Shown: positions 1 through 9,712, counted from the first letter of the stretch. The stretch: 64,000 bases of DNA from Abiotrophia defectiva ATCC 49176 (GCF_000160075.2 NZ_KI535340.1:248001-312000); one strand, 5' to 3'. Translations and numbers: made by a program. Notes: a model not told the origin generated them from the sequence alone.

Positions 1-29
1 AACGCTTTCTTATCAGGATTTTTACCCAT

Positions 30-64
30 CAAAAAACTGGAAACGATATTGCCGTTTCCAGTTA
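30..64 (-). terminator. terminator after ytxH gene
   Basis: On the minus strand an 11-bp stem (arms 35-45 and 53-63) is followed by a run of six T. It lies just past the stop of the YtxH gene and ends the DUF948-YtxH unit. Confidence 0.8.
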
Positions 65-71
65 TCAATTC

Positions 72-494
72 TTAGGCTTCTTCTGCTTGGTTAGCTTGTT
101 GTTCTAAGGCTTCCTTGAACTCCGTAATAACCGTCTCAGCATCTTCTGCTACTTCCTCTTGCTTTGAAGGGAAGGTAGCGTGAACTAATTGGTCCTTGAG
201 TTCTTGGGCTGATTTAGCTAAGCTCACCCGGATTTCTTCCGTCTTGCTGTTAGCCGCATCATAGAAGTTAACCCCTTTTTCGACTGCTAAATCGCGGTAC
301 TCCCCTGCCCGTTCTAAGGCGAGGTCGCGATATTCAACAAAACGTTCACCTGCTAAGTCCTTGTATTCATGAGCACGCTCAGTCAAGTCCTCCCGCAATT
401 CTTTCCCTGCCTTTGGGGCATACAAGAGGGCTACGGCAGCCCCTACAAGGCTCCCCCATACTAAACCTGCAAAAAATCCTGATTTTCTTGACAT
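72..494 (-). CDS. YtxH domain-containing membrane-anchored protein
   Basis: Small protein of 140 residues with one N-terminal membrane segment (about residues 6-26, glycine-rich, typical of YtxH) followed by a highly charged helix. Residues about 38-74 consist of three near-perfect 11-residue repeats built around EYKDLA/EYRDLA, which predict a long amphipathic helix lying on a surface or forming a coiled coil. YtxH proteins are linked to general stress in Bacillus, but the biochemical role is unknown. It follows the DUF948 gene by 10 bp and shares its promoter and the terminator at the left edge. This DUF948-YtxH pairing is common in Firmicutes and suggests a joint envelope or stress role (inference). 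The start is an ATG with a GAGG site upstream. Confidence 0.85.
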   Translation of the reverse strand: MSRKSGFFAGLVWGSLVGAAVALLYAPKAGKELREDLTERAHEYKDLAGERFVEYRDLALERAGEYRDLAVEKGVNFYDAANSKTEEIRVSLAKSAQELKDQLVHATFPSKQEEVAEDAETVITEFKEALEQQANQAEEA

Positions 495-504
495 GCTTCA
501 TACC

Positions 505-1038
505 TCATTTCTTTAGTGTAATTTCGCCCGCCGTTTGTGACGGTTTCTTCTGGATTAAGTAATCCAACTGTGATCCCGTCGCCTTAGGCTTAGGCTTGTC
601 AGCTGTAGGCGTCGTCGGTTTGACACCCGCTGCTGCTGGCGCCTTAGTTTCTGCTTCTTGCTTACGGTTGCCAAAAGGTGTCACACGTTTTAAGAAGTGG
701 CCTGCCTTGAAGGATTGGGTCACCTTACGAGTAGAAGCCTGTACGCCACTGACTGAAGTCCCCAAATCGCCTACGGCCTTGAAGAGCGGGTCAGTTTGTG
801 CTAACTTGCCATTCAGATCGTCAACCAAGCTATTGGACTTATTAAGAAGTCCTTCCACTTCAATTGAGAGTTGGTCCACATCTTTGGTAATGATTTTGAT
901 GGAATCATTGACCTCGACCACCGTTTGCTTAACTTCTTTCATGATTTTGTTGAAACCAATTAAGGTCCAACACAGAAAGAGGACTAATAGCGCAAAGGCT
1001 AGCGCCGCAATCAAGGCCGCAATGCTTGTCCATTCCAT
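505..1038 (-). CDS. DUF948 domain-containing protein
   Basis: Protein of 177 residues with one N-terminal transmembrane helix (about 6-28), then a helical region (30-110) rich in valine, isoleucine, aspartate and lysine. That pattern is typical of DUF948, a coiled-coil family resembling methyl-accepting signalling helices without the signalling tip. The C-terminal 60 residues are lysine, proline and alanine rich and probably disordered. The function of the family is not known. It is the first gene of a two-gene unit with the YtxH gene and has a good promoter 40 bp upstream. The start ATG has a GAGG-type ribosome site. Confidence 0.85.
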   Translation of the reverse strand: MEWTSIAALIAALAFALLVLFLCWTLIGFNKIMKEVKQTVVEVNDSIKIITKDVDQLSIEVEGLLNKSNSLVDDLNGKLAQTDPLFKAVGDLGTSVSGVQASTRKVTQSFKAGHFLKRVTPFGNRKQEAETKAPAAAGVKPTTPTADKPKPKATGSQLDYLIQKKPSQTAGEITLKK

Positions 1039-1077
1039 TCTGCCTCAAATCCTTTCACGTTAAACTTTACTATTCTT

Positions 1078-1106
1078 ATCATACCACGATTCTAAGAGGA
1101 GAACAA
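1078..1106 (-). promoter_or_regulatory. sigma-A promoter for DUF948-ytxH unit
   Basis: Minus-strand TTGTTC (1101-1106), a 17-bp spacer and TATGAT (1078-1083), with TGG before the -10. The -10 is about 40 bp upstream of the DUF948 start codon. Confidence 0.6.
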
Positions 1107-1115
1107 GGTAAGCAC

Positions 1116-1931
1116 TTAATCCAAGAGATGAATCCCAGCCTGTTGAAGCTGGGTCAAATAGCGGAAATAAAATGCCCCTGTCAACCGCCCCTGAGCACCG
1201 TTGGTCACATAGAAGGAAATCTGATAATAAAATTTCCCTGTGGTCGTATCCTTGACCACACCGCTAATGACCGGTTCAGCTGTCAAATCCTCTGCATAGT
1301 CCTGGCTCAGCCCCTCCGTTATGACTTGAACCTGATGGGCCAAGTCTTCCAGCTGGGTCTGGTCCGTAATGGGTAAATCAATGACAATTTGGCGGTTCTC
1401 CCGACTAAGGTTATTGACAATACTAATATCTCCATTTGGAATATAGTAGCGATTGCCACTGGTTCCCTGGATAATTGTCGTCCGAATTCCCACCGTCTGG
1501 ACCTTGCCTCGAATGTCCCCGATTTTGACTTCTTCGCCTACTTCGTATTGTCCCTCCAAAATAATGAAGAAGCCATTGACCACATCGGTAATGAAGTCCT
1601 TGATCCCTAACCCGACGGCTACCCCGGCAATCCCGGCCCCGGCTACTAAGGTTGAAACTGGAAAACCTAGGATACCTAGAACAGCATAGACATAGAAGAA
1701 ATAAAAGGCATAGTTAATAGCATTCTTAGTAATGGTCCAAATGGTCTGGAGTCTTTGAGGTGAAGTCTTAGGTGCTACCTGGAAGACCTTGTGGCGCAAT
1801 CTAGATTCGAAAAAGCGATTGACCAAGCCTCTCCCCAGCCAAAAGATGACCGTTACTAGGAAGAATTGCCAGAGCCGGTTGAGAATTTCCTGCCAGGCTA
1901 AATGACTAATTTGGTTAAAGACATCCACCAT
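1116..1931 (-). CDS. small-conductance mechanosensitive channel (MscS family)
   Basis: Protein of 271 residues, close to the 3-TM MscS family length. Three hydrophobic segments lie at about 18-38, 70-95 and 98-125. The pore-lining TM3 is the Gly/Ala-rich stretch around GAGIAGVAVGLG, followed by the conserved beta-domain (GQYEVGEEVKIGDIRGKV) and a C-terminal alpha/beta domain. It would act as an osmotic safety valve in the plasma membrane. It is the last gene of the murI-rdgB-yfcE-CBS-mscS block, 18 bp after the CBS gene. Bacillus YkuT is the likely counterpart. No recognisable terminator follows before position 1039. Confidence 0.9.
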   Translation of the reverse strand: MVDVFNQISHLAWQEILNRLWQFFLVTVIFWLGRGLVNRFFESRLRHKVFQVAPKTSPQRLQTIWTITKNAINYAFYFFYVYAVLGILGFPVSTLVAGAGIAGVAVGLGIKDFITDVVNGFFIILEGQYEVGEEVKIGDIRGKVQTVGIRTTIIQGTSGNRYYIPNGDISIVNNLSRENRQIVIDLPITDQTQLEDLAHQVQVITEGLSQDYAEDLTAEPVISGVVKDTTTGKFYYQISFYVTNGAQGRLTGAFYFRYLTQLQQAGIHLLD

Positions 1932-1949
1932 CTCTGCCTGCCCCCTTTG

Positions 1950-2447
1950 CTAGACCACTGCCTCAGCAGTCTCGAAAAGTTTAATAAGGCGAGCCACCTC
2001 TCCAGGATTGGAAGTCAAATGCAAAAGGTGGGTTAGACGCTGCATAACGTTCTTACGAGTAATAATGCCTAAGAAACGGTTATCCCCATCCACCACGCAG
2101 ACAAAGTTCTGATCAATTAAGTAGTTGAGCACATCCGCTAAATGACAATTAGCTTGGACACGCACCGGTTGACTCAGCATAACATCACGAACCTTCAGCT
2201 CGTCCAGGCGCTCCATTTCAATGGCATCTACCGTCATGACGGCTTTGATGATCATGGACATGGAGATGACCCCCATCAACTTAGACTCGGCTGACAAAAC
2301 CGGAATCATGGTATAGTTGGACTGGGTTAAGATTAAAAGCCCGGTACTTAGGGTATGTTGGTCAATCACATTGGCAACATTATCCGCTGGAATCATGAAG
2401 TCCAGCATCTTGCTAGCAACTAAGGCTTCAATTTTGGGATGTATCAT
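1950..2447 (-). CDS. CBS-domain protein (CbpB/YkuL-like)
   Basis: A 165-residue protein made almost only of two CBS motifs (about residues 8-65 and 75-145), which together bind an adenine nucleotide. Small stand-alone twin-CBS proteins of this type in Firmicutes (CbpB, DarB, YkuL) bind cyclic di-AMP and signal to the Rel enzyme. That role is plausible here but rests on family resemblance only. I chose the ATG at 2447 because a GAGGAGG site lies 7 bp upstream; the longer open frame from 2477 would sit inside the preceding gene without such a site. It overlaps the 3' end of the yfcE-type gene by about 20 bp, so translation is probably coupled. Confidence 0.85.
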   Translation of the reverse strand: MIHPKIEALVASKMLDFMIPADNVANVIDQHTLSTGLLILTQSNYTMIPVLSAESKLMGVISMSMIIKAVMTVDAIEMERLDELKVRDVMLSQPVRVQANCHLADVLNYLIDQNFVCVVDGDNRFLGIITRKNVMQRLTHLLHLTSNPGEVARLIKLFETAEAVV

Positions 2448-2982
2448 GTCCAGCCTCCTCAAGTAAATTTCGATCAAAAACTTGGGTCAACTGATCCAAG
2501 CGATGTTTGTCATCATCGTAGAACTCAACTTTAACAGTTTGAGCTTCAAAAGTTAGGATGGCATAGGTCCGATAAGGTAAGGAGCCCCGTGAGTAGTTAA
2601 GGCTACCCGGATTACAGAGCAAGACGCCATCCTCAATCTTGGCATAGGCCACATGGGTATGGCCGTGGAAGGCAAACTGGCAATGATTGTCATGAGCTGC
2701 CTTGACCATCCGTTTGCTATTAAAGTAGACATTATGGAAATGGCCATGCGTCAGGAAAATACGCCCTTGGCGCGTGTTGATAATCAGTTCATCCGGATAT
2801 TCTGGGTCATAGTCATTATTACCGGTTACCACCGCATCTACTTTTTCCCAGACGGGATCATCAGGGGCAAACTCTGAGTCTCCGCAATGCAGAATGAGAT
2901 CAACTTGTGGCCGGTAATACTCCACTAATTCATGGACTTTAGGCCAACGGCCATGATTGTCACTCATTAATAAAATTTTCAT
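2428..2982 (-). CDS. YfcE/MJ0936-family metallophosphoesterase
   Basis: Protein of 184 residues with the full calcineurin-like metallophosphatase motif set: SDNHG near the N terminus (D8, H10), CGD, GNND, THGH and HGHTH. Members hydrolyse phosphodiesters in vitro with manganese; the physiological substrate is unknown. It starts 4 bp from the end of rdgB with overlapping stop and start regions, and it is followed directly by the CBS gene. The association murI-rdgB-yfcE is conserved in Bacillus and lactic acid bacteria, which supports the call. Confidence 0.92.
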   Translation of the reverse strand: MKILLMSDNHGRWPKVHELVEYYRPQVDLILHCGDSEFAPDDPVWEKVDAVVTGNNDYDPEYPDELIINTRQGRIFLTHGHFHNVYFNSKRMVKAAHDNHCQFAFHGHTHVAYAKIEDGVLLCNPGSLNYSRGSLPYRTYAILTFEAQTVKVEFYDDDKHRLDQLTQVFDRNLLEEAGHDTSQN

Positions 2983-3581
2983 GCTGTCACCTCAAGCCAT
3001 TCAGGTAGGCTAGCCAAGAGGGCCTTAATGGCATTGGCCCGATGGCTGATTTGGTTCTTACGACTTAGTGGGATTTGGGCAAAGGTAGCCCCTTCTTGGT
3101 CCACATAGAAAACTGGATCATAGCCAAAGCCCGAGTCTCCACTAGGCTCCAGGGCAATGGTCCCATAGGCCCGCCCTTCTACGACATAACTGTCGTGGTC
3201 AGGCGAGGCCAACACTAGGCAAGTGACGAAGTAGGCCTGACGTTGGTCCCCTCTGGCTTGACTCATTTCCCGCAAGAGCTTGTCAATATTGGCCTTGTCA
3301 GACTTAGGTTGGCCGGCATAGCGAGCCGAATAGATGCCGGGTGCACCATTTAGATAAGGTACCACTAGACCCGAATCATCTGCTAAGACTGGTAAATTCA
3401 AAAGCTTAGCAATGCTTTCTGCCTTGAGTCGGGCATTGGCTTCGAAACTATCCCCCGTCTCTTCAACCTCTGGTAAATCAGGATAGTCTAAGAGCGAGAC
3501 AACTTCAATGCCCTTAGGCCCCAAAAGACGTTCAAATTCGGCTACTTTGCCTTTATTCTGCGTTGCGATGACTAACTTCAA
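2979..3581 (-). CDS. rdgB: XTP/dITP diphosphatase (RdgB/HAM1)
   Basis: Cleaves non-canonical purine triphosphates (XTP, dITP) to monophosphates and pyrophosphate, keeping them out of DNA and RNA. Visible family motifs are ATQNKGK at the start, LADDSGL, GFGYDPVF and SHRANA near the C terminus. The length of 200 residues is normal. I place the start at a TTG (3581): the AAGGAG site at 3596-3591 is 9 bp from it, whereas the ATG at 3590 abuts that site. The resulting MKLVIATQNKGK N terminus matches the family. The first 29 bp overlap the end of murI, so the two genes are translationally coupled. A start at 3599 cannot be excluded. Confidence 0.92.
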   Translation of the reverse strand: MKLVIATQNKGKVAEFERLLGPKGIEVVSLLDYPDLPEVEETGDSFEANARLKAESIAKLLNLPVLADDSGLVVPYLNGAPGIYSARYAGQPKSDKANIDKLLREMSQARGDQRQAYFVTCLVLASPDHDSYVVEGRAYGTIALEPSGDSGFGYDPVFYVDQEGATFAQIPLSRKNQISHRANAIKALLASLPEWLEVTA

Positions 3582-4404
3582 GAATCTCATCTCCTTCAAT
3601 TTGGCACTGACCGATGCTTGGCTCTGCTTGTTCCAACCAAGCAGTCACGAACTGAGCAAATTGCTTTGCATCCCCTGTCGTATAGAAATGCTGGCTTGGT
3701 GGCTGAATCTGCGCGTCTTTGGCACTGCGACTCAAACCAAAATAGTCTAAGAGCATGCTGACCTCATTCAAGGTCTCTACCCCTGAATCAATCAAGGTCA
3801 CTCCTTGCCCCATGACCGCCTGAATCAGTGGCTTGAGGTGGGGATAATGGGTGCAGCCCATGACCAGAGTATCAATCCCTGTCTGGTCAAAGGCACTTAA
3901 GCTTTCTCGAACCTGCTGCCAGGCCAGAGGGCTATTGAGTTGGTGATCTTCTACTAATTGGACAAAGCTTGGGCAGGCCACACTCGTAACCTGCAAATAG
4001 TCTGCCTTATCCTTCATGACCCGTTCATAAAGGTTACTTGCAATGGTCCCCTGGGTCCCGATAACTCCAATATGGTTATTTTCTGTCCGCTCAATGGCAG
4101 CCCGGCTACCAGGATGAATGACCCCGACCACTGGAATGTCCAAGGTCTGGCGAATCTCTTCCAAGGCTGCAGCTGTCCCGGTATTGCAGGCAATGACGAG
4201 CATCTTAATGCCTTTTTTAAGCAGGAAGCGGGTTAACTGCCAAATATAGTCCTTGACCTCTTCCATGGACCGTGGCCCATAAGGGCACCGGGCATTGTCC
4301 CCCAAGTAAATAATGGATTCATTGGGCAGTTGCTTGAGGCTTTGCTTGACCACTGTCAGGCCCCCATAACCTGAATCGATAAAGCCAATTGGTAAATCTT
4401 TCAT
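3553..4404 (-). CDS. murI: glutamate racemase
   Basis: Converts L-glutamate to D-glutamate for the second position of the peptidoglycan stem peptide. The enzyme needs no cofactor and uses two cysteines; both catalytic motifs are present (ACNTGTAA and GCTHYPHL), as is the N-terminal FIDSGYGGL. Length is about 283 residues. I choose the ATG at 4404, 9 bp after an AAGGA site; the ATG at 4413 touches that site. It heads the operon with rdgB, yfcE, the CBS protein and mscS, and shares a theme with the dcw cluster at the other end of the window. Confidence 0.95.
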   Translation of the reverse strand: MKDLPIGFIDSGYGGLTVVKQSLKQLPNESIIYLGDNARCPYGPRSMEEVKDYIWQLTRFLLKKGIKMLVIACNTGTAAALEEIRQTLDIPVVGVIHPGSRAAIERTENNHIGVIGTQGTIASNLYERVMKDKADYLQVTSVACPSFVQLVEDHQLNSPLAWQQVRESLSAFDQTGIDTLVMGCTHYPHLKPLIQAVMGQGVTLIDSGVETLNEVSMLLDYFGLSRSAKDAQIQPPSQHFYTTGDAKQFAQFVTAWLEQAEPSIGQCQIEGDEILEVSHRNAE

Positions 4405-4446
4405 GACATTCATTCCTTAACTAGACTTTCTAATACGCTTACTTCT

Positions 4447-4456
4447 ATTCTATCAC
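4447..4456 (-). promoter_or_regulatory. extended -10 promoter for murI operon
   Basis: Minus-strand TAGAAT (4447-4452) preceded by a TGA extension, about 43 bp before the murI start. No good -35 hexamer was found at 17 bp, as is common for extended -10 promoters. Confidence 0.5.
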
Positions 4457-4530
4457 AAATACCCTTCAAACTAAATGGATGACCTCTGGCGATAAGGAAA
4501 TCTTTAAAAATATGTGTCCAAGTCTACACA

Positions 4531-4564
4531 CGACAAAAGAGGCTGGGAATCCTCCCAGCCTCTT
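4531..4564 (-). terminator. terminator of V-ATPase operon
   Basis: Perfect 12-bp stem (4537-4548 with 4553-4564), 4-nt loop, then four T on the minus strand. It starts 5 bp after the ntpD stop. Confidence 0.88.
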
Positions 4565-4568
4565 AAGC

Positions 4569-5192
4569 TTACATATTCTTCACTTTCATCATCCGAATCA
4601 GGTTGGCCCGTTCGGCTTCTTCAAGCTTCATTTCGATATAGTAAATGGTCTCTTCTAACTGCGGAATAATCTGATACTCTAAACCATTAACACGGCGACG
4701 CGTTTTTTCAATCTCATCTGCCATGAGTTGGCAAGTCTTCTCGATTTCCGCTAACTTCAAGAGGTCGTCTAGGGAGGCCGTAATCGAGCCAATGGCCTGG
4801 TCCATTTCGCTGTTGGACCCGACATAAGAGTATGGTACTTCGCTAGCATTGGCTGCTTCCTTGACATCTGCGAAGAGCTTAGGTACCGCCACACTCATGA
4901 TAGAGTCCAGACGAATTTGCAAGGCCACTTCCTTAGAAGGTACAGCGAAGAGTTCCTGCACCATGGCATCGCTCTCTAGGGACTTAGCCAGCACGAAGTC
5001 TTGCATACCTTCAACTAAGTTCCCTTCCACCTTCTGGCGAAGTTGGTTGTTTTGCCGGATCAATTCGATAAACTGTCTCATCAATTCATCCCGCTTATCC
5101 TTGAGGAGCTTGTGGCCACGGCTGGCGATTTTCAGACGATCCTTGAGGTTATTGAGTTCCATCCGGGTCGGTTTGACATCTAAGCGCGCCAT
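4569..5192 (-). CDS. ntpD: V-type ATP synthase/ATPase subunit D
   Basis: Central-stalk (rotor) subunit of the V1 sector, equivalent to F-type gamma. The 207-residue sequence is almost wholly two long coiled-coil helices at the N and C termini, with the conserved start [11 protein letters not shown] and the C-terminal stretch [16 protein letters not shown]. It couples ATP hydrolysis in the A3B3 head to rotation of the K ring. It is the last gene of the operon here. In E. hirae ntpH and ntpJ follow; neither is present, and a strong terminator comes directly after this gene. Confidence 0.95.
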   Translation of the reverse strand: MARLDVKPTRMELNNLKDRLKIASRGHKLLKDKRDELMRQFIELIRQNNQLRQKVEGNLVEGMQDFVLAKSLESDAMVQELFAVPSKEVALQIRLDSIMSVAVPKLFADVKEAANASEVPYSYVGSNSEMDQAIGSITASLDDLLKLAEIEKTCQLMADEIEKTRRRVNGLEYQIIPQLEETIYYIEMKLEEAERANLIRMMKVKNM

Positions 5193-5203
5193 CTTCCATC
5201 CCC

Positions 5204-6586
5204 CTATTCTGCTGGTTTAAGGAAGGTATCCAACATATCATCCTTAATCCGCTTGAGTTCTGTCCGTGGCAAGATAGAAAGCAATTCCCAACCCAAGTCT
5301 AAGGTTTCTTGGATTGAACGGTTGGTATAGAAACCTTGGTTGATATACTCTTCTTCAAAACGGTTGGTGAACTCAATGTATTTACGGTCCACATCGGACA
5401 GGGCCGACTCCCCTAAAACGACAGCTAATTCCTTAGCCTGCTTACCAGTCGCATAAGCTGCAAAGAGCTGGTTCATGGTTGGCGCATGGTCGTAACGGGT
5501 CTTACCTTCACCTGACCCCTTATCTTTAAGACGGGACAGGGATGGAAGGACATTAATTGGTGGCCGGTAACCACTATTATAGAGGTCCCGTGATAGGATA
5601 ATTTGACCTTCGGTGATATAACCGGTCAAGTCAGGAATTGGATGGGTAATGTCATCTTCTGGCATGGTCAGGATTGGAATTTGGGTAACTGAACCCTTCT
5701 TACCAATAATCCGGCCAGCACGCTCGTAGAGGGTAGACAGGTTGGTATAGAGATAACCTGGATAACCACGACGACCTGGCACTTCCCGACGTGCTGCCGA
5801 GACTTCACGCAAGGCTTCGCAGTAGTTGGTCATGTCGGTCATAATAACCAGAACGTGCATATCCTTCTCATAAGCCAAGTATTCTGCTGTCGTCAGGGCA
5901 ATCCGAGGAGTTGCAATCCGCTCGATAGCTGGGTCGTTGGCCAAGTTGATGAAGAGGACGGAACGGTCCATAGCACCTGTTTCACGCAGGTCATTCATAA
6001 AGAATTCCGCTTCTTCAAAGGTAATCCCCATAGCGGCAAAGACCACGGCGAAGTTTTCATCTGAGTTAAGTACGGTTGCTTGACGGGCAATCTGTGCGGC
6101 TAATTCCTTATGAGGCAGACCTGAACCTGAGAAGACAGGTAATTTCTGCCCCCGAACCAAGGTATTGAGGTGGTCAATGGCCGAAATCCCAGTCTGAATG
6201 AATTCATCCGGATAATCCCGCGCAACCGGGTTAATAGCCTGACCATCAATGTCAAGGTATTGTTCAGGAATGAGGTCTGGGCCACCATCGATGGCTTCCC
6301 CCATGCCGTTGAAGACACGGCCGACCATGTCTTCCGAAACCCCCAAATGCAGGGGTTTACCAGTAAACCGTACCTTGGCGCTAGCTAGGTTAATACCAGC
6401 CGAACCTTCAAAGAGTTGGACCAAGGCTTTGTCTTCTTGGACTTCCAAGACTTGCCCTTGGCGGAACTCACCATTATGTAGGCGGATTTCCACCAGTTCG
6501 TTAAAGCGAACTCCTTGGACGTCTTCAACCAACATTAAGGGGCCTACTACTTCACTAACCGTGCGGTATTCTTTAATGACTGCCAT
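5204..6586 (-). CDS. ntpB: V-type ATPase subunit B (non-catalytic nucleotide-site subunit)
   Basis: Forms the A3B3 head with subunit A. At 460 residues it has the expected length and the conserved stretches GMGITFEEA-like ([13 protein letters not shown]), [18 protein letters not shown] and the Arg-containing [12 protein letters not shown]. It has no Walker A motif, as expected for B. I place the start at the ATG 6586 with AAGGAGGTG 6 bp upstream; the open frame extends 3 codons further without a site. It lies 11 bp before ntpD and overlaps the end of ntpA by 14 bp. Confidence 0.96.
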   Translation of the reverse strand: MAVIKEYRTVSEVVGPLMLVEDVQGVRFNELVEIRLHNGEFRQGQVLEVQEDKALVQLFEGSAGINLASAKVRFTGKPLHLGVSEDMVGRVFNGMGEAIDGGPDLIPEQYLDIDGQAINPVARDYPDEFIQTGISAIDHLNTLVRGQKLPVFSGSGLPHKELAAQIARQATVLNSDENFAVVFAAMGITFEEAEFFMNDLRETGAMDRSVLFINLANDPAIERIATPRIALTTAEYLAYEKDMHVLVIMTDMTNYCEALREVSAARREVPGRRGYPGYLYTNLSTLYERAGRIIGKKGSVTQIPILTMPEDDITHPIPDLTGYITEGQIILSRDLYNSGYRPPINVLPSLSRLKDKGSGEGKTRYDHAPTMNQLFAAYATGKQAKELAVVLGESALSDVDRKYIEFTNRFEEEYINQGFYTNRSIQETLDLGWELLSILPRTELKRIKDDMLDTFLKPAE

Positions 6587-8360
6587 CGAGTTCACCTCCT
6601 TGGGCTAAGATTTGATGGATACTTGAGTCAATTTCTTGGGCTAGAGCCTTAATACGATCTAGCTCCGCTTCAGGAATGAACTTGCTCCGGGCAATACGGT
6701 CCCGCAAGTCCACGGTTCCAGACATGATTTCATGGAAATAAGCACCTAAAACCAAGGCTTCTTGCGCCACTTCGTGGAAGCGCAGAATGTTGGTCAACAT
6801 AGCATATTGCTTAGCAAAAGATGTGTAGGTATCGACTTCATCAAAGGCATTCTGTTGCAAGAAGTCTTCCCGAATCATCCGCGCCGTATTGAGGGTCATG
6901 CGGTCTTTTGGCGATAGGGAATCTACCCCAACTAAACGCACGATTTCTTCCAATTCACTCTCTTCTTGGAGCAGGTTCATAGCCTTGGTGACCTTAGCAG
7001 CCCAATCGACTTGCTGCGTTTGGTCAATATATTGACCCACTTCATCACTATAGAGCGAGTAAGAGTTCAACCAGTTAATCGATGGGAAGTGACGACGTTG
7101 CGCCAAACCAGCATCTAAGCCCCAGAAAACTTTAACAATACGTAAGGTGTTTTGGGTAACTGGCTCAGAAATATCCCCACCTGGAGGCGAAACGGCCCCA
7201 ATAGCGGTGATGGTCCCTTCTAAGCCAGAACCTAAGACCTCCACACGACCTGCTCGTTCATAGTATTCCGCAATTCGGCTCCCTAGGTAAGCTGGATAGC
7301 CTTCATCCCCTGGCATTTCTTCCAGACGACCGGACATTTCCCGCAGGGCTTCAGCCCAACGAGAGGTTGAGTCCGCCATAATGGCAACAGAATAACCCAT
7401 GTCACGGAAGTATTCGGCAATGGTAATCCCTGTATAAATAGAGGCTTCACGCGCCGCCACCGGCATATTGGAGGTATTGGCAATCAGAATGGTCCGTTCC
7501 ATGATGGACTTACCACTGGCTGGGTCAATCAATTCTGGGAATTCGTTCAAGACGTCCGTCATCTCATTCCCACGTTCACCACAACCAACGTAAACGACGA
7601 TGTCCACGTTAGCAAACTTAGCGATTTGGTGTTGTACCACGGTTTTACCGGCCCCGAATGGTCCTGGAACAGCCGCTGCTCCCCCTTTGGTTACAGGGAA
7701 GAAGGTATCGATTACCCGCTGACCCGTAATCATCGGTTCGACCGGAATCAGCTTACGGGCAAAAGGACGTCCCTTACGAACTGGCCATTTTTGCATCAAG
7801 GTACCTTGGAAGACTTGGCCGTCTTTACCCTCAATTTGGTAGACGGTGTCCGTCACCCGATAGTCGCCTTCTTCAATGGCCGTCAAGCGCCCTGAAATGC
7901 CATTCGGTACCATGATACGGTGCTGGATTAAATCTGTTTCTTGAACATAGCCTAGAATTTGGCCGGCTTTAACAGCTTCCCCTACTTGAACTTGAGGGAT
8001 AAAATGCCAGCTGCGTTCACGGTCTAAGACAGGGAGGGCTACCCCACGAATGAGATAGTCACTTTCTGTTTGGCTACGGAAACGTTCTAGGGGCCGTTGA
8101 ATCCCGTCAAACATCTGAGACATCATACCAGGACCTAGCTCAACAGACAGGGGTAAACCAGTTGAAGCCACTGGCTCACCTGGGCCTAAGCCCGACGTTT
8201 CTTCATAGACTTGGATGGAGGCTTGGTCGCCCCGCATCTCGATAATTTCACCAATTAAGCCCAGATGCCCAACACGGCAAATGTCTTGAATATTGGCTTC
8301 TTCCATTCCATCAGCGACCACTAAAGGGCCTGATACTTTAATAATTTTTCCTTTTTTCAA
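6573..8360 (-). CDS. ntpA: V-type ATPase catalytic subunit A
   Basis: Catalytic ATP-hydrolysing subunit of the V1 head. The Walker A motif GPFGAGKT, the bulge region [13 protein letters not shown] and the [12 protein letters not shown] motif are all visible, together with the long non-homologous insert that separates V-type A from F-type beta subunits. The start is a TTG at 8360, because AAAGGAGG lies about 8 bp upstream and the family begins with [13 protein letters not shown]. The frame is open 16 codons further but without a site. This gives 595 residues, the usual length. It partly overlaps the start of ntpB. Confidence 0.96.
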   Translation of the reverse strand: MKKGKIIKVSGPLVVADGMEEANIQDICRVGHLGLIGEIIEMRGDQASIQVYEETSGLGPGEPVASTGLPLSVELGPGMMSQMFDGIQRPLERFRSQTESDYLIRGVALPVLDRERSWHFIPQVQVGEAVKAGQILGYVQETDLIQHRIMVPNGISGRLTAIEEGDYRVTDTVYQIEGKDGQVFQGTLMQKWPVRKGRPFARKLIPVEPMITGQRVIDTFFPVTKGGAAAVPGPFGAGKTVVQHQIAKFANVDIVVYVGCGERGNEMTDVLNEFPELIDPASGKSIMERTILIANTSNMPVAAREASIYTGITIAEYFRDMGYSVAIMADSTSRWAEALREMSGRLEEMPGDEGYPAYLGSRIAEYYERAGRVEVLGSGLEGTITAIGAVSPPGGDISEPVTQNTLRIVKVFWGLDAGLAQRRHFPSINWLNSYSLYSDEVGQYIDQTQQVDWAAKVTKAMNLLQEESELEEIVRLVGVDSLSPKDRMTLNTARMIREDFLQQNAFDEVDTYTSFAKQYAMLTNILRFHEVAQEALVLGAYFHEIMSGTVDLRDRIARSKFIPEAELDRIKALAQEIDSSIHQILAQGGELDGSH

Positions 8361-8373
8361 GCAAACCCCTCCT

Positions 8374-8694
8374 TTACAAGATATTTTGGCCGACTGCTTT
8401 TTCAACATTGTCTTGAATCTGTTGCTTGCCGATTCCTAGGCTCCCCTTATGGGTTGGAATCAAGATAACAGCCGGTGTTACGAGTCCTTGGTAATGTGCC
8501 AGAACTTCTGGAATTTCTTGAGCATAATCTTCTGTCAGGTAAATAATGCCGTAGTTATCCTTAGCTAACTGCGCCAAGAGGCGACCCAGTCCCTCTACTT
8601 GACGGACAGGATAAATGTCAAACCCAATCATTTGAAAAGGCAGAATGGCATCATGGTTGCCGACTACGGCAATTTTGTAAGATTTAGTTGTCAT
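8374..8694 (-). CDS. ntpG: V-type ATPase subunit F (NtpG)
   Basis: Small V1 rotor subunit of 106 residues that binds the end of the D-subunit coiled coil and tunes activity. The family pattern is visible: [19 protein letters not shown] near the start and LTEDYA in the middle, with a short C-terminal helix. The ATG at 8694 is used since the residues upstream do not match the family and lie inside ntpC. It overlaps the ntpC stop by 11 bp. E. hirae calls this gene ntpG; others use atpF or ntpF. Confidence 0.9.
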   Translation of the reverse strand: MTTKSYKIAVVGNHDAILPFQMIGFDIYPVRQVEGLGRLLAQLAKDNYGIIYLTEDYAQEIPEVLAHYQGLVTPAVILIPTHKGSLGIGKQQIQDNVEKAVGQNIL

Positions 8695-9697
8695 GATAAC
8701 CCAGTCGCATCCTTTCTTCGATGGCTTCTTTGGCGATACCATTGGCTCGACCAAGGAGAATCAAACGCAGATTCACTGCTTCCATCTCACGCCCATTCAG
8801 ATAACGCAAAATCTGTCCGCCAGACAAGGCATCTAGGGAGGCACTATTGACTAAGTGGGTCAAATAGAGATCTTGCAGTTGTTCCATCTGACTGGCTTGA
8901 ATCTTGCCTGATTGCATCGCTTGGACGTAGGAATCAAAAACCTTAGTATAAGGCAAGGCATTAAAGGCATTAAACCAACTTGCTAACTGGCCGTCTTTCG
9001 CCAAATGCAAGATTTCCTTAGGTCGCTTAGTCCCCTTACGAGACATTAATTGATAGGCAAAACTGTTTGGCTTGTCTTGAGCCAGGGCACGCAAGGCCGT
9101 AATGGCATTGAAAAAGTCAATCTTGGCATCCACTAATTCTTGCAGAAGCGGCAAGTCGCTTTGATCAGCAATGACCCGCAAATGACGGAAATAGGCTGAA
9201 TCCATCCCCATATCAATGGCGACCGTGTTCTCATAGTCCTTATACTCTGACCAAGTCTGAGCCACTTCTTCCACAATCAAGGGATCGCATAGGTCAGACT
9301 CTAGGGTCAGGCTCAAATGCTTGAGCGCCTCCAAGGGATAGGGACCAATAGGAATCAGAAGATGTGACAAGTCACGACCAATGGCCCGCATTTTCAGGAA
9401 GAGCTTAAGGTTATGGTAGACATACTTGAGCCCAAAAACATTGACCAGATTTGGGTCTGGACATTGTTGGTAAGCAAAATCATAGTCCGCCGCCAGAGCC
9501 TTCATAATAGTCTGGTCTAAGACATCGTGTTGCCGAATCTCGGCCAAAGGAACGCTATAAGGTGTGCCTTCTAGATAAAGAGCTAGCTGTTCATCATCGA
9601 CAGCATTCAGCAGTTGGACTAGGTTAGCCCGACTGAGGAAGCTTTGTTCCTTGACACTAATGGCTGTATTCAGTTGAGAATAGTCATGAACCGTCAT
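8684..9697 (-). CDS. ntpC: V-type ATPase subunit C
   Basis: Links the V1 rotor shaft (D-F) to the membrane K ring; equivalent to eukaryotic subunit d. It has 337 residues, mostly helical, in three repeated helical bundles, with the conserved acidic stretch near DYENTVAIDMGMD and the LDALSGGQILRYLNGREMEAVNLR C-terminal region. AAGGAGG precedes the ATG by 7 bp. It sits between ntpE and ntpG as in E. hirae. Confidence 0.93.
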   Translation of the reverse strand: MTVHDYSQLNTAISVKEQSFLSRANLVQLLNAVDDEQLALYLEGTPYSVPLAEIRQHDVLDQTIMKALAADYDFAYQQCPDPNLVNVFGLKYVYHNLKLFLKMRAIGRDLSHLLIPIGPYPLEALKHLSLTLESDLCDPLIVEEVAQTWSEYKDYENTVAIDMGMDSAYFRHLRVIADQSDLPLLQELVDAKIDFFNAITALRALAQDKPNSFAYQLMSRKGTKRPKEILHLAKDGQLASWFNAFNALPYTKVFDSYVQAMQSGKIQASQMEQLQDLYLTHLVNSASLDALSGGQILRYLNGREMEAVNLRLILLGRANGIAKEAIEERMRLGYHDN

Positions 9698-9712
9698 GTC
9701 CTAGCCTCCTTT

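Noticed and set aside
596-1063. Plus-strand open frame opposite the DUF948 gene
   Set aside because: It is a shadow: no ribosome site, unusual composition, and it lies wholly opposite a coherent gene. The same holds for other long antisense frames, for example 41751-41969 and 54341-54697.
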